64,000 nt of DNA, taken from assembly GCF_000378985.1 (NCBI RefSeq), contig NZ_KB905370.1:4772799-4836798 (forward strand), written 5' to 3'. Both the position numbers and the translations under genes were made by a program. Origin of the DNA: Ensifer sp. BR816. GTDB taxonomy: Bacteria; Pseudomonadota; Alphaproteobacteria; Rhizobiales; Rhizobiaceae. The first letter of the stretch is position 1, and each line of letters begins with the position of its first letter. The notes under the pieces are model-generated. The model was not told where the DNA came from. It saw nothing but the letters and a program-made list of their open reading frames with translations, and did no database searches. Positions 9,088-17,571 of this stretch are shown here, in pieces.

Positions 9088-10947
9088 TCAGTCGGCACTG
9101 GCCATCGTATCGCCGGCTCGTCCGTTCTCTCCGGGCGGCAGCTGAGGCAGCATTCGCTCTTCCGTCTCCACGGTGTGGTCGACGTCCCGTTTCGGCTTGA
9201 CCAGCGGTTCCGGCCGCACAGGCTCTGAATGCAGCATGTGGCGGCCGGCCGTGATGCCCTCGGCCTCCTGCAGCACCAGCCGCGCCTCGTCGCGGCGGCG
9301 GATGTCGTCCATGATGGCGATTGCTTCCTCGCCGCCGACGCCGAGCGCCTCGATTGTCTTGCGGCCGAACAGCAGGCCGGACTCGAACGTTTCGCGCAAC
9401 TCGTATTCGACCCCCTGGGCACGCAGTTCCAGCGTATGCAGGCGATCGTAGGAGCGCGCGAAGATGCGGGCGTTCGGATATTCCGCCTGGACGAGGCTGA
9501 TGATCCTGTCGGTGATCTCCTTCTTCTGTGTACAGACCGCCACGATCTTCGCCTTCTCGATCCCGGCCGCCCTCAACACGTCGAGCCGTGTGCCGTCGCC
9601 GAAATAGATGCGGAAGCCGAATGTCGCCGCCTGGCGAACGCGTGCGGCAGAATGGTCGATGATCGTCACCTCGCGACCACCGGCCAGCAGGATCTGCGCG
9701 GCGATCTGGGCGAAGCGGGAGAAGCCGATCATCAGCACGTCGGCGCCGGCGCCTTCGAAATCCTCCTCGATTTCGTCTTCCATGTCCTCCTGGTCGCGCA
9801 GAAGCCGCTTCGACAGCAGGGCAGCCACGGGCGTCAATGCCATGGAAAGGGTGACGATGGCGACGAGCAGGGAAGCGACGCCCTGCGAGAATACGCCAGC
9901 AACGGCGGCGGTCGTGAAGAGCACGAAACCGAACTCGCCGCCCTGGGGCAGAAGGAGGCCGATGCGCACGGCGTCATTGTGGTGAGAGCCCGTCGCCCGG
10001 CAAAGCCCGTAGATGACCAGGCTCTTCACCGCCATGAGGAGTGGTACCGCCACAAGGATCAGAAGATAGTTCTCGACAATGACGTGAAGTTCGAGCGACA
10101 GGCCCACGGCCATGAAAAACAGCGCCTGCAGGATGCCGCGAAATGGCTCGATATCGGCTTCGAGCTCGTGGCGATACGAGGATTCCGCGAGCAGTACGCC
10201 CGCCAGAAAGGCGCCCATTGCCATCGACAGGCCGGCGAGCTGCATCATCGTCGCCGCCCCCATGACGACGAGCAGGGCGGCCGCAATCATCACGTCGCGG
10301 GCGCCGGTGCGGGCGATGGCCTGGAAGAGCGGATTGAGCAGGTAGCGACCTGCCGCAAAAAGCGCGGCAATGGCGGCGACCGCAACGGCGAAAGCCTGGA
10401 GCGGCGTCATCGTGGCTTCCGGTGCCCGTGCCGCCATGAGGGGAATCAGCGCCAGGAGTGGGACGATCGCCAAGTCCTGGAGCAACAGGATGGAGAAGGC
10501 GCGCTGGCCGTAGCGCGTGTTTGCGTCGTTGTTCTCATCGAGGATCTGCATGGCGAAGGCCGTCGATGAAAGCGCCAGGCCGAATCCCGCGATGATGCTT
10601 CCGCCCGGTTGGAGCAGGCCGAAGAAGGTGATCAGAAAAGAGAGAACGAGACCGGTTACGACCACCTGCGCGGTGCCGAGGCCGAAGATGTCGCGCCGCA
10701 TCTGCCACAGTCGCGACGGCTTCAGTTCCAGGCCGATGATGAACAGCAGGAACACGACGCCAAGTTCGGAGACATGAAGGATTTCCTCGCCCTCGGTGAT
10801 TTGCTGGGCGACCGGGCCGATCAGGATGCCGGCGGCGAGATAACCGAGGATGGTGCCGAGTCCGAGGCGCTTGAACAAAGGTGCTGCAAGAACGGCGCCG
10901 CCGAGCAGCATCAGCGCCTGGGTGTAGAGGATCGGTGTCGTTTCCAT
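9088..10947 (-). CDS. KefB-type monovalent cation:proton antiporter with TrkA-N domain
   Basis: Inner-membrane CPA2-family exchanger, predicted to move K+ out against H+. The first 380 or so residues are hydrophobic with many membrane segments (for example LGTILGYLAAGILIGP). A RCK/TrkA-N nucleotide-binding domain starts near DVLMIGFSRFAQIAAQ and a hydrophilic tail follows. The start at 10947 gives METTPILYTQ; upstream in-frame Met codons add only hydrophilic residues. The protein is 619 residues. It is divergent from pmbA, with 149 bases between the two starts. Confidence 0.92.
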   Translation of the reverse strand: METTPILYTQALMLLGGAVLAAPLFKRLGLGTILGYLAAGILIGPVAQQITEGEEILHVSELGVVFLLFIIGLELKPSRLWQMRRDIFGLGTAQVVVTGLVLSFLITFFGLLQPGGSIIAGFGLALSSTAFAMQILDENNDANTRYGQRAFSILLLQDLAIVPLLALIPLMAARAPEATMTPLQAFAVAVAAIAALFAAGRYLLNPLFQAIARTGARDVMIAAALLVVMGAATMMQLAGLSMAMGAFLAGVLLAESSYRHELEADIEPFRGILQALFFMAVGLSLELHVIVENYLLILVAVPLLMAVKSLVIYGLCRATGSHHNDAVRIGLLLPQGGEFGFVLFTTAAVAGVFSQGVASLLVAIVTLSMALTPVAALLSKRLLRDQEDMEDEIEEDFEGAGADVLMIGFSRFAQIAAQILLAGGREVTIIDHSAARVRQAATFGFRIYFGDGTRLDVLRAAGIEKAKIVAVCTQKKEITDRIISLVQAEYPNARIFARSYDRLHTLELRAQGVEYELRETFESGLLFGRKTIEALGVGGEEAIAIMDDIRRRDEARLVLQEAEGITAGRHMLHSEPVRPEPLVKPKRDVDHTVETEERMLPQLPPGENGRAGDTMASAD

Positions 10948-11096
10948 GCTCGACGCTTTCATGCTAACGGCGTTCGACGACCTCAAACGGGAGCGTTCGG
11001 CCGGATATCATTCGGATGCTGGGCGGGGAATCATCGCGATGCCCTTGATGCGTGCTCCACTGCACAATAAATGGGGCAGGAATGAAAGGCCTAATC

Positions 11097-12443
11097 ATGT
11101 CCGAGACGATCGATTCCGCCACCCTCCAACAACGCGCCGCCGAGCTGGTGGACCGTGCGCGCCGGGCCGGCGCGGAGGCCGCCGACGCGGTCGTCGTGCG
11201 GGGCCGTTCCCGCGCGGTCTCCGTGCGGCTGGGCAAGGTCGAGGCGACGGAAGCCTCCGAAAGCGACGAGTTCTCGCTTCGGGTATTCGTCGGGCGGCGC
11301 GTCGCCAGCGTTTCGGCCAATCCAGGCTTCGATCTGAAGCTCCTGGCGGAGCGTGCCGTGGCGATGGCGAAAGCTTCGCCGGAGGACCCGTTTGCCTCGC
11401 TCGCCGCTCCCGATCGGTTGGCGACATCCTATCCGGATCTGGATCTCTTCGACGCGTGCGAGGTTTCGACCGAGACTCTGACCGAAGCCGCGCTTGCGGC
11501 CGAGGCGGCGGCGCTTGCGGTGCCCGGCGTCACCAATTCGAGCGGCGCCAGCGCCTCCGCCGGCATGGGCGGTTTGGTTCTGGTGACGTCGCATGGATTT
11601 TCGGGTTCCTACATGGCGACCCGTTTCGGCCGCTCCGTCAGCGCGATCGCCGGCGAAGGCACCAAGATGGAGCGCGACTACGATTATGACAGCCGGCTCT
11701 ATTTCGACGAGCTTCGCAGCGCCGACGATATCGGACGCGTTGCCGGCGAGCGGGCGGTGGCGCGCCTCAACCCGCGTCAGGTCGCCACCGCCAGGAACGT
11801 CACCGTGGTCTTCGATCCGCGCATGGCGCGCGGGTTCGTCGGACACTTGGCGGGCGCCATCAACGGTGCCGCGGTGGCGCGCAAGACGAGCTTCCTGCGC
11901 GACATGATGGGCAAGCAGATCATGAAGCAGGGCATCGCCGTTACGGACGATCCGCTGATCGTGCGCGGCTCCTCCTCGCGTCCCTTCGACGGCGAGGGGG
12001 TCACCGGCTCGAAGCTGTCGATGGTCGAGGATGGCGTGCTCAAGCACTGGTTCCTCTCGACGTCGGCGGCACGGGAACTGGGGCTCGAGACCAATGGGCG
12101 GGGCGTGCGCGGTGGGCCGACGGTCAATCCGGCCTCGACCAATCTCGCCCTGGAGCCGGGGACCATTTCGCGCGACGAACTGATCCGCGGCGTCGGCGCC
12201 GGCTTCTACGTGACTGAGCTCATCGGCCAGGGTGTCAACATGGTGACGGGCGAGTATAGCCGCGGCGCCTCCGGCTTCTGGATCGAGAACGGCGAGATCA
12301 CCTTCCCGGTGTCGGAGGTGACGATCGCTTCCAACCTCAAGCATATGTTCATGGCTTTGACGCCTGCCGACGATATCGACAGGAAGTTCGGCATCGCCGC
12401 ACCGACATTTGCCATCGAAGGCATGACGCTTGCCGGAACGTGA
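11097..12443 (+). CDS. pmbA: TldD/PmbA-family metalloprotease subunit
   Basis: PmbA (TldE) works with TldD as a peptidase that degrades or matures small peptides. The 448-residue protein has the family N-terminal domain and the C-terminal barrel region with SRPFDGEGV and the GANMVTGE-like GVNMVTGEYSRGASGFWIENG segment (broken here into short pieces for display: GVNMVTGEYSRGAS, GFWIENG). The PmbA branch lacks the metal-binding HExxxH of TldD, and none is seen here. The start at 11097 has AAAGG 7-8 bases upstream; an ATG at 11082 is possible but its GGCAGGA sits directly against it. Confidence 0.93.
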   Translation: MSETIDSATLQQRAAELVDRARRAGAEAADAVVVRGRSRAVSVRLGKVEATEASESDEFSLRVFVGRRVASVSANPGFDLKLLAERAVAMAKASPEDPFASLAAPDRLATSYPDLDLFDACEVSTETLTEAALAAEAAALAVPGVTNSSGASASAGMGGLVLVTSHGFSGSYMATRFGRSVSAIAGEGTKMERDYDYDSRLYFDELRSADDIGRVAGERAVARLNPRQVATARNVTVVFDPRMARGFVGHLAGAINGAAVARKTSFLRDMMGKQIMKQGIAVTDDPLIVRGSSSRPFDGEGVTGSKLSMVEDGVLKHWFLSTSAARELGLETNGRGVRGGPTVNPASTNLALEPGTISRDELIRGVGAGFYVTELIGQGVNMVTGEYSRGASGFWIENGEITFPVSEVTIASNLKHMFMALTPADDIDRKFGIAAPTFAIEGMTLAGT

Positions 12444-12508
12444 GTGCTGGCCGTAAGTTCCTGCCAGAATGAGACGCGTGGGCTCGGTCCGGCGCTTGAA
12501 GGAGTCGA

Positions 12509-13327
12509 ATGTCAGAAGCAGCCATCCAGACCGCCCCCAGCTGGGACGAGGATCTCAAGGTCATTCTCGCCGCAGCGGTGGCCGCAGGCGATACCGCGCT
12601 CGGATATTTCCGCAAGACCGTCGACGTGCGCTGGAAGAATGAAGGCCGCTCCCCCGTGAGCGAGGCCGACCTCGCCGCGAACGACATACTGAAGACAAGG
12701 CTGCTTGCGGCGCGGCCGGACTATGGCTGGCTTTCCGAGGAAACCGACGATGACGCGACGCGCCTTTCCCGCGACACCGTCTTTGTCGTCGATCCGATCG
12801 ACGGCACGCGTGCCTTCATCGCCGGCAAGGATCTTTGGTGCGTCAGCGTTGCCGTCGTTCACCAAGGCCAGCCGACGGCCGGCGTGCTCTATGCGCCGGC
12901 GCTCGGGGAAGTCTACCAGGCGACCCGTGCCGGGGTGGCGCGAAAGAATGGCGTGGAGATTGCCGTGCGTGACCCCGTGCCGGACGAGCCGCTGCAGGTG
13001 GCGATGGCCGAGGACATCGCCGGAAAGCTCGTCTCCCCCCATAACGAGAGGCTGGCGCGCGTGCCGCACGTGCCGTCGCTCGCCTATCGTTTGGCGATGA
13101 TCGCCGATGGCCGCATCGACGGCACGATCGTCAAGAAGAACGCGCACGACTGGGATCTTGCCGCGGCCGATCTCATTCTGGAGCGTGCTGGCGGCGCGCT
13201 GCGGGGGCTCGACGGCATGCCCCTGTCCTACAATCGCCCGATTGTCAGCCATGGAGTTCTGGGGGCCGGATCCGGGCTTGTTCTGCCGGAATTGCTGGCC
13301 GCCTCCAGGCCGTTCGACTCCCATTGA
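12509..13327 (+). CDS. Inositol monophosphatase-family phosphatase, CysQ-like
   Basis: Predicted 3'(2'),5'-bisphosphate nucleotidase or inositol-phosphate phosphatase. The 272-residue protein carries the lithium-sensitive phosphatase signature: metal-binding Glu in LSEETD (near residues 76-80), DPIDGTRAF (residues 95-103), and a C-terminal WDLAAADLIL motif. An AAGGAG ribosome binding site precedes the ATG. It stands in a conserved rhizobial order pmbA - phosphatase - DUF4170 - waaA, so a link to envelope biosynthesis is possible; the substrate is not determined by sequence. Confidence 0.87.
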   Translation: MSEAAIQTAPSWDEDLKVILAAAVAAGDTALGYFRKTVDVRWKNEGRSPVSEADLAANDILKTRLLAARPDYGWLSEETDDDATRLSRDTVFVVDPIDGTRAFIAGKDLWCVSVAVVHQGQPTAGVLYAPALGEVYQATRAGVARKNGVEIAVRDPVPDEPLQVAMAEDIAGKLVSPHNERLARVPHVPSLAYRLAMIADGRIDGTIVKKNAHDWDLAAADLILERAGGALRGLDGMPLSYNRPIVSHGVLGAGSGLVLPELLAASRPFDSH

Positions 13328-13386
13328 CCTTTGGGTGCGAATGCCGCAAACCAACGCCGACGTTTTGAAAGAACAATGGGAACACA

Positions 13387-13623
13387 ATGGCTCAGAATAC
13401 CGACAAGAAGCAGCTCCTGCACCTCGTCTTTGGCGGCGAGTTGACGACGCTGACCGACGTGCAGTTCCGCGATCTCAACAACCTCGATATCGTCGGCATC
13501 TTCCCCGATTTCGAGAGCGCCCATGTTGCCTGGAAGGCCAAGGCGCAGATGACCGTGGATAATGCCCATATGCGCTATTTCATCGTCCACATGCACCGGC
13601 TGCTCGATCCGGAAAATGATTAA
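13387..13623 (+). CDS. DUF4170 family protein
   Basis: A 78-residue acidic protein of unknown function, conserved in Rhizobiales next to waaA. It has no signal peptide or membrane segment. The sequence LTDVQFRDLNNLDIVG and the aromatic MRYFIVHMHRL region are typical of DUF4170. It lies 33 bases before waaA and 59 bases after the phosphatase gene, so all three are probably one transcript. Confidence 0.83.
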   Translation: MAQNTDKKQLLHLVFGGELTTLTDVQFRDLNNLDIVGIFPDFESAHVAWKAKAQMTVDNAHMRYFIVHMHRLLDPEND

Positions 13624-13656
13624 TGTCTTGATTGGCGCGGGTAAGGGCGAGCGTTT

Positions 13657-14970
13657 ATGAGTAGCCTGCGCGCACGGCTTGCGCTTTCCAGCTATCGTTG
13701 GCTTGGCACGGCGATCTACCCGTTTGTCGGACCTTATCTGGCCTTGCGGGCGGCAAAGGGCAAAGAGGATCCGGCGCGGCGCCGCGAGCGCTACGGCCAT
13801 GCGAGCGCGCCGCGCCCGCCAGGGCCGCTTGTCTGGTTTCATGCCGCCAGCGTCGGCGAGACGGTCGCGGTAACGCCGCTGGTCAAGGAAATCCGCCGCC
13901 GCGGCATCGCCGTGGTCCTGACGACCGGGACGACGACTTCGGCGCGGGTCGTCGCCGAGCGCCTGGGCACCGCCGTCATCCATCAGTATGTGCCGCTCGA
14001 TTTCAAGCCGGCGGTGAGCCGCTTCCTCGACTATTGGCAGCCGGATCTGGCGATCATCGCCGAGTCGGAAATGTGGCCGATGACGATCGTCGAACTGGGG
14101 CGACGCCACATTCCGCAGGTTCTGGTCAACGCGCGCCTGTCGGACCGGACGTTCGCCCGTTGGAAAAAGCGGCCGTCGCTCGCCGATGCACTGTTCGAGA
14201 ACCTCGCGCTCGTCATCGCCCAGTCCGATGTCGATGCGGAACGTTTCCGTTCGCTCGGAGCGCTGCCGGTGATGGTGTCCGGCAATCTCAAGGTTGATAC
14301 CGATGCGCCGCCGCATGACCCGCAGGCACTGCGCGACTATGCCCAGCAGATCGGTTCGCGCAAGACCTGGGCGGCGATCTCCACCTTCGAGGGCGAGGAA
14401 GAGGCGGCAGGGGTCGTCCACCACGCTCTGAAGCAGCGTAATGGTCTCCTGACGATCGTCGTTCCGCGTCATCCCGAGCGCGGCGACGCGGTTGAAGCGG
14501 CATTGATGGCCAAGGGACTGAAGGTCGCGCGCCGCACGCGCGGCGATCGCCTGACGCCGGATGTCGACATTTTCCTCGGCGACACGATCGGCGAAATGGG
14601 CCTCTATCTGCGGCTGACCGAGGTTGCTTTCGTCGGCCGTTCGCTCTTTGCCGAAGGCGGGCAGAATCCGCTCGAACCGGCCATGCTCGGCTGTGCGGTG
14701 CTGTCGGGCAGCAATGTCCAGAATTTCCGCGAGACCTATCAGACGCTCGCCAAGAACGGCAGCGCCAAGATCGTCCGCGATGTCGAAATGCTGGCGAAAG
14801 GCGTCAACTACCTGCTTGGCAACGACGACATGCGTCGCTCGATGATCGACGCCGGGCTTGAAACCGTGCAACAGATGCGAGGCGCGCTGACGGCGACGAT
14901 GAAAGGGCTCGAACCCTATATCAATCCGCTGGTGGTCAAGGCGCGGCTCAGGCCGCGGGCTGAAAGCTGA
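13657..14970 (+). CDS. waaA: 3-deoxy-D-manno-octulosonic acid (Kdo) transferase
   Basis: Transfers Kdo from CMP-Kdo to the lipid A precursor at the inner face of the inner membrane. The 437-residue GT30 protein has an N-terminal membrane-anchoring helix, the FHAASVGET motif with the catalytic-base Glu69, an AESEMWP segment, and the C-terminal GGQNPLEPA sugar-nucleotide site. It follows DUF4170 closely. Its usual partner lpxK is 2.6 kb downstream on the same strand, beyond a HAD gene and an insertion element. Confidence 0.95.
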   Translation: MSSLRARLALSSYRWLGTAIYPFVGPYLALRAAKGKEDPARRRERYGHASAPRPPGPLVWFHAASVGETVAVTPLVKEIRRRGIAVVLTTGTTTSARVVAERLGTAVIHQYVPLDFKPAVSRFLDYWQPDLAIIAESEMWPMTIVELGRRHIPQVLVNARLSDRTFARWKKRPSLADALFENLALVIAQSDVDAERFRSLGALPVMVSGNLKVDTDAPPHDPQALRDYAQQIGSRKTWAAISTFEGEEEAAGVVHHALKQRNGLLTIVVPRHPERGDAVEAALMAKGLKVARRTRGDRLTPDVDIFLGDTIGEMGLYLRLTEVAFVGRSLFAEGGQNPLEPAMLGCAVLSGSNVQNFRETYQTLAKNGSAKIVRDVEMLAKGVNYLLGNDDMRRSMIDAGLETVQQMRGALTATMKGLEPYINPLVVKARLRPRAES

Positions 14971-14989
14971 CAACAATTCGGATGGCACC

Positions 14990-15694
14990 ATGGCTGCGGG
15001 CAATACGATCGCCGGGATATTGTTCGACAAGGACGGCACGCTTCTCGACTACGTGAAAAGCTGGGTTCCGGTGAACTACGAACTGGCGCGCATCGCAGCC
15101 AGGGGCGACGAGAGTCTCGCAAGGGTCCTCCTCCAGGCCGGCGGCATGGACCCGGACACGGGCCATGTCGCACCGGACAGCCTGCTCGCCGCCGGCAACA
15201 CGGTGGAGATTGCGACAGGCATGGTCCACGCCGGTGCGCCCTTCACGGTCGATGAACTGACGACGCTCTTCGATGGGTTGTTTGCGCAGTCCGCAGACTA
15301 TGCGGTACCGGTGACCGATCTCGGCGCCTTTTTCGCTGCCCTGCACGCGAAGGGCTACCGCCTCGGCGTTGCCTCGAGCGACAACGAGCGTTCGATCCGG
15401 GAAACGGCCAGGCGCTTCGGTTTTGAAAACTATCTCCACTACGTGGCCGGCTATGACAGCGGCTATGGCGTCAAGCCGCAGCCGGGCATGGTGCTCGGCT
15501 TCTGCGCGGCGACTGGGCTGACGCCTCGGCAGGTTGCGGTGGTCGGCGACAACAATCACGACATGCATATGGGTCGCAATGCCGGTGTCGGCATGACGGT
15601 TGCAGTGTTGACGGGAACCGGCTCGAGACAGTCGCTCGCCGAGGCCTCCGATCATTGCCTGGCGGACATCACCGAATTGGAAGCGGTACTCTGA
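14990..15694 (+). CDS. HAD-superfamily hydrolase, phosphoglycolate-phosphatase-like
   Basis: Predicted small-molecule phosphatase. The 234-residue protein has HAD motif I DKDGTLLD (nucleophile Asp and acid/base Asp), motif II ASSDN, a Lys in GVKPQP, and motif IV GDNNHDM. The cap domain lies between motifs I and II, as in subclass IA. It starts 19 bases after waaA. Its substrate is not evident; phosphoglycolate phosphatase is a family-level guess. The insertion element begins 113 bases after its stop. Confidence 0.85.
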   Translation: MAAGNTIAGILFDKDGTLLDYVKSWVPVNYELARIAARGDESLARVLLQAGGMDPDTGHVAPDSLLAAGNTVEIATGMVHAGAPFTVDELTTLFDGLFAQSADYAVPVTDLGAFFAALHAKGYRLGVASSDNERSIRETARRFGFENYLHYVAGYDSGYGVKPQPGMVLGFCAATGLTPRQVAVVGDNNHDMHMGRNAGVGMTVAVLTGTGSRQSLAEASDHCLADITELEAVL

Positions 15695-15803
15695 ACGACG
15701 GTCCGCTGATCCGCTTGCCTTTTTTCCCGTTCTGAAGTCTCTTGTGGCGTCGCCGGTCGGCGGCCGCCAAGCGTACGCTCAGCAGCACCTCGCGGCGAAT
15801 GGC

Positions 15804-15807
15804 CTAG
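15804..15807. repeat. Target site duplication CTAG, left copy
   Basis: CTAG directly before the left inverted repeat of the insertion element, matched by CTAG at 17335-17338. A 4-base CTAG/YTAR duplication is typical of the IS5 group of the IS5 family. Confidence 0.75.
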
Positions 15808-15882
15808 CAGGCTGTTGAAAAAGAAGCTGGCCTGGAGGCTTTCGCCGTGATTCACTCGCTTCGTCGAGTTTTGGAGTGATGC

Positions 15883-16974
15883 ATGCGCGGCGGCGATGTG
15901 AGGACGGGTGAACTCTTCAGCTATGTCGATCTGGAGGATCGCGTTCGTCGTGATCATCCGCTGCGGGCCATCCGGCAGATCGTGAACGACGCTCTGGTTT
16001 TCTTGGAACGGGAGTTTGCAGCGCTTTATTCACCGATCGGACGGCCGTCGATCGCGCCTGAAAAGCTTCTTCGTGCCATGCTTTTGCAAGCCTTCTATTC
16101 GATCCGTTCTGAACGACTTCTGATGGAGCGGTTGGAATACGACCTTCTGTTCCGCTGGTTCGTCGGCATTGGCATTGACGATCCAGCTTGGGACCATTCG
16201 GTGTTTTCGAAGAACCGCGACCGGTTGCTGGAAGGTGACATCGCTGCGAAGCTCCTCGGTGCGATCCTTTCGCAGCCCAAGGTAAAGCGGTTGCTGTCAA
16301 CGGACCACTTCTCTGTCGATGGCACGCTGATCGAAGCCTGGGCGTCGATCAAGAGCTTCAAGCCGAAGGACGGCCCTCGCGAACCACCTTCGGATGCAGG
16401 TGGTCGGAATGTCGAAGCAGACTTTCATGGCGAAAAGCGTTCCAACGAGACGCATGCTTCAACGACCGACCCAGACGCAAGACTTTATAAGAAGGGCAAA
16501 GGCAAGGAGGCCAAGCTGTGCTTCATGGGGCATGGGCTGATGGAAAACCGCCATGGTCTGCTGGTCGATGCCTATCTGACAGAGGCCAGCGGATATGCTG
16601 AACGGGTCGCGGCGCTGCACATGATCGAGCCCTTCGCCGACCGGCCACAAGCGATCACGCTGGGTGCCGACAAGGCCTATGACACAAAGGACTTCGTCAA
16701 AGATTTGCGGTCGATGAAGGTGACGCCCCATGTGGCGCAGAACATCAACGGCCGCCGCTCGGCCATTGATGGTCGCACGACGCGCCATTCCGGCTATGGG
16801 GTCAGCTTGCGCATCCGCAAGCGCATCGAGGAGGCATTCGGCTGGATCAAGACCGTTGCAGGGCAGGACAAGACGAAGTTCCGTGGGCGCGACCGCGTCG
16901 GATGGGCCTTCACCTTCGCGGCCGCCGCCTACAATCTTGTGCGGCTGCCGAAGCTCATGACGGAGACAGGCTGA
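15883..16974 (+). CDS. IS5-family transposase (DUF772 + DDE domain)
   Basis: Catalyses cut-and-paste transposition of the surrounding element. The 363-residue protein has an N-terminal DUF772 region (GRPSIAPEKLLRAMLLQAFY) and a DDE domain. Likely catalytic residues are Asp146 in SVDGTLIEAW, an Asp in GADKAYD (263 or 267), and Glu316 or Glu317 in RKRIEEAFGWIKT. A GGAG sits 7 bases before the ATG. No frameshift is seen. Its stop codon overlaps the start of the next gene as TGATG. Confidence 0.93.
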   Translation: MRGGDVRTGELFSYVDLEDRVRRDHPLRAIRQIVNDALVFLEREFAALYSPIGRPSIAPEKLLRAMLLQAFYSIRSERLLMERLEYDLLFRWFVGIGIDDPAWDHSVFSKNRDRLLEGDIAAKLLGAILSQPKVKRLLSTDHFSVDGTLIEAWASIKSFKPKDGPREPPSDAGGRNVEADFHGEKRSNETHASTTDPDARLYKKGKGKEAKLCFMGHGLMENRHGLLVDAYLTEASGYAERVAALHMIEPFADRPQAITLGADKAYDTKDFVKDLRSMKVTPHVAQNINGRRSAIDGRTTRHSGYGVSLRIRKRIEEAFGWIKTVAGQDKTKFRGRDRVGWAFTFAAAAYNLVRLPKLMTETG

Positions 16975-17318
16975 TGGCGAGAGTTTCTCCCTTCGCCAAG
17001 GCTTTCGCCGGTCGTTGGCGCATCGTCGAGATGGACAACTGGGACAACGACGTCCTCGATCTCGTCGAAGAGGCGCATTTGACATTCCAGGGCACGGCGG
17101 ACGGCGAAATCGCATTCGTCGCGCTCAGGGGCTTTCTCGATGTCCGCTACGGCGCACGCGATGGATCAGCCTGTGCGGAGTTCTCATGGGAGGGACAAGA
17201 CGAGAGCGACCCGGTCTGTGGTCGCGGATGGGCAACTCTCGGCTCCGCCGGACGCCTTGTCGGGCACTTCTACGTCCACAACGGAGACGATTCAGGCTTC
17301 GTCTGCGAACGCGACTGA
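16974..17318 (+). CDS. Passenger protein of the insertion element, unknown function
   Basis: A 114-residue protein starting at the ATG that overlaps the transposase stop (TGATG), so its translation is probably coupled to the transposase. It is acidic and rich in Gly, Asp and aromatics, with no signal peptide or membrane segment: FAGRWRIVEMDNWDNDVL at the N-terminus and HNGDDSGFVCERD at the end. I recall related stand-alone hypothetical proteins in Proteobacteria but know no function. Its stop ends one base before the right inverted repeat, which shows that it belongs to the element. Confidence 0.75.
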   Translation: MARVSPFAKAFAGRWRIVEMDNWDNDVLDLVEEAHLTFQGTADGEIAFVALRGFLDVRYGARDGSACAEFSWEGQDESDPVCGRGWATLGSAGRLVGHFYVHNGDDSGFVCERD

Positions 17319-17334
17319 CTTCTTCAACGGCCTG

Positions 17335-17539
17335 CTAGAGCAATTCCAGGAAAAGTGTGTAACGGTTTTCCGCCCGGAATTGCGTAATTTCAAAGAGTTG
17401 GATCATTTCACCGTTTCAATGAAACGATGAAATGATCTAGAGCAATTCCAGGAAAAGTGTGTAACGGTTTTCCGTCCGGAATTGCGCCGTTTCAAAGAGT
17501 TAGATCATTTCACTGTTTCAACGAAACTGTGAAATGATC
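17335..17539. repeat. Two tandem RIME1-like palindromic repeat units
   Basis: Unit 1 (17335-17436) and unit 2 (17437-17539) are nearly identical copies of about 102 bases. Each has two palindromes: an outer GCAATTCC / GGAATTGC with inner GGAAAA / TTTTCC, then a long GATCATTTCA...TGAAATGATC hairpin. Size and structure fit the rhizobial intergenic mosaic element RIME1 (about 108 bp with two large palindromes). Each unit begins CTAGAGCAATTCC; the first CTAG is the insertion element's target duplication. The lpxK start is 32 bases beyond the repeat. Confidence 0.75.
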
Positions 17540-17571
17540 GAGCAAGAGCCGCGGAGGCAACACAGTCGCAG

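Larger units (their letters stand above)
15808..17334 (+). mobile_element. Complete IS5-family insertion sequence with a passenger gene, 1527 bp
   Basis: The left end 15808-15823 reads CAGGCTGTTGAAAAAG and the reverse complement of the right end 17319-17334 reads CAGGCCGTTGAAGAAG: a 16-base terminal inverted repeat with two mismatches. CTAG flanks both ends. Inside are a DDE transposase (15883-16974) and a second gene (16974-17318) whose stop codon touches the right inverted repeat. Both reading frames are intact, so the element may be active. It sits between the HAD gene and lpxK, with its right end against a RIME-like repeat. Confidence 0.9.

Noticed and set aside
9229-10569. 446-codon plus-strand frame within the KefB-type antiporter gene
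   Set aside because: Antisense shadow of a clear membrane transporter gene with normal codon use on the other strand.
12435-12459. GGAAC-N18-TT resembling an RpoE2 promoter before the CysQ-like gene
   Set aside because: It overlaps the end of pmbA, the bases before TT do not fit the CG seen in good sites, and a match this loose is expected by chance several times in 64 kb.
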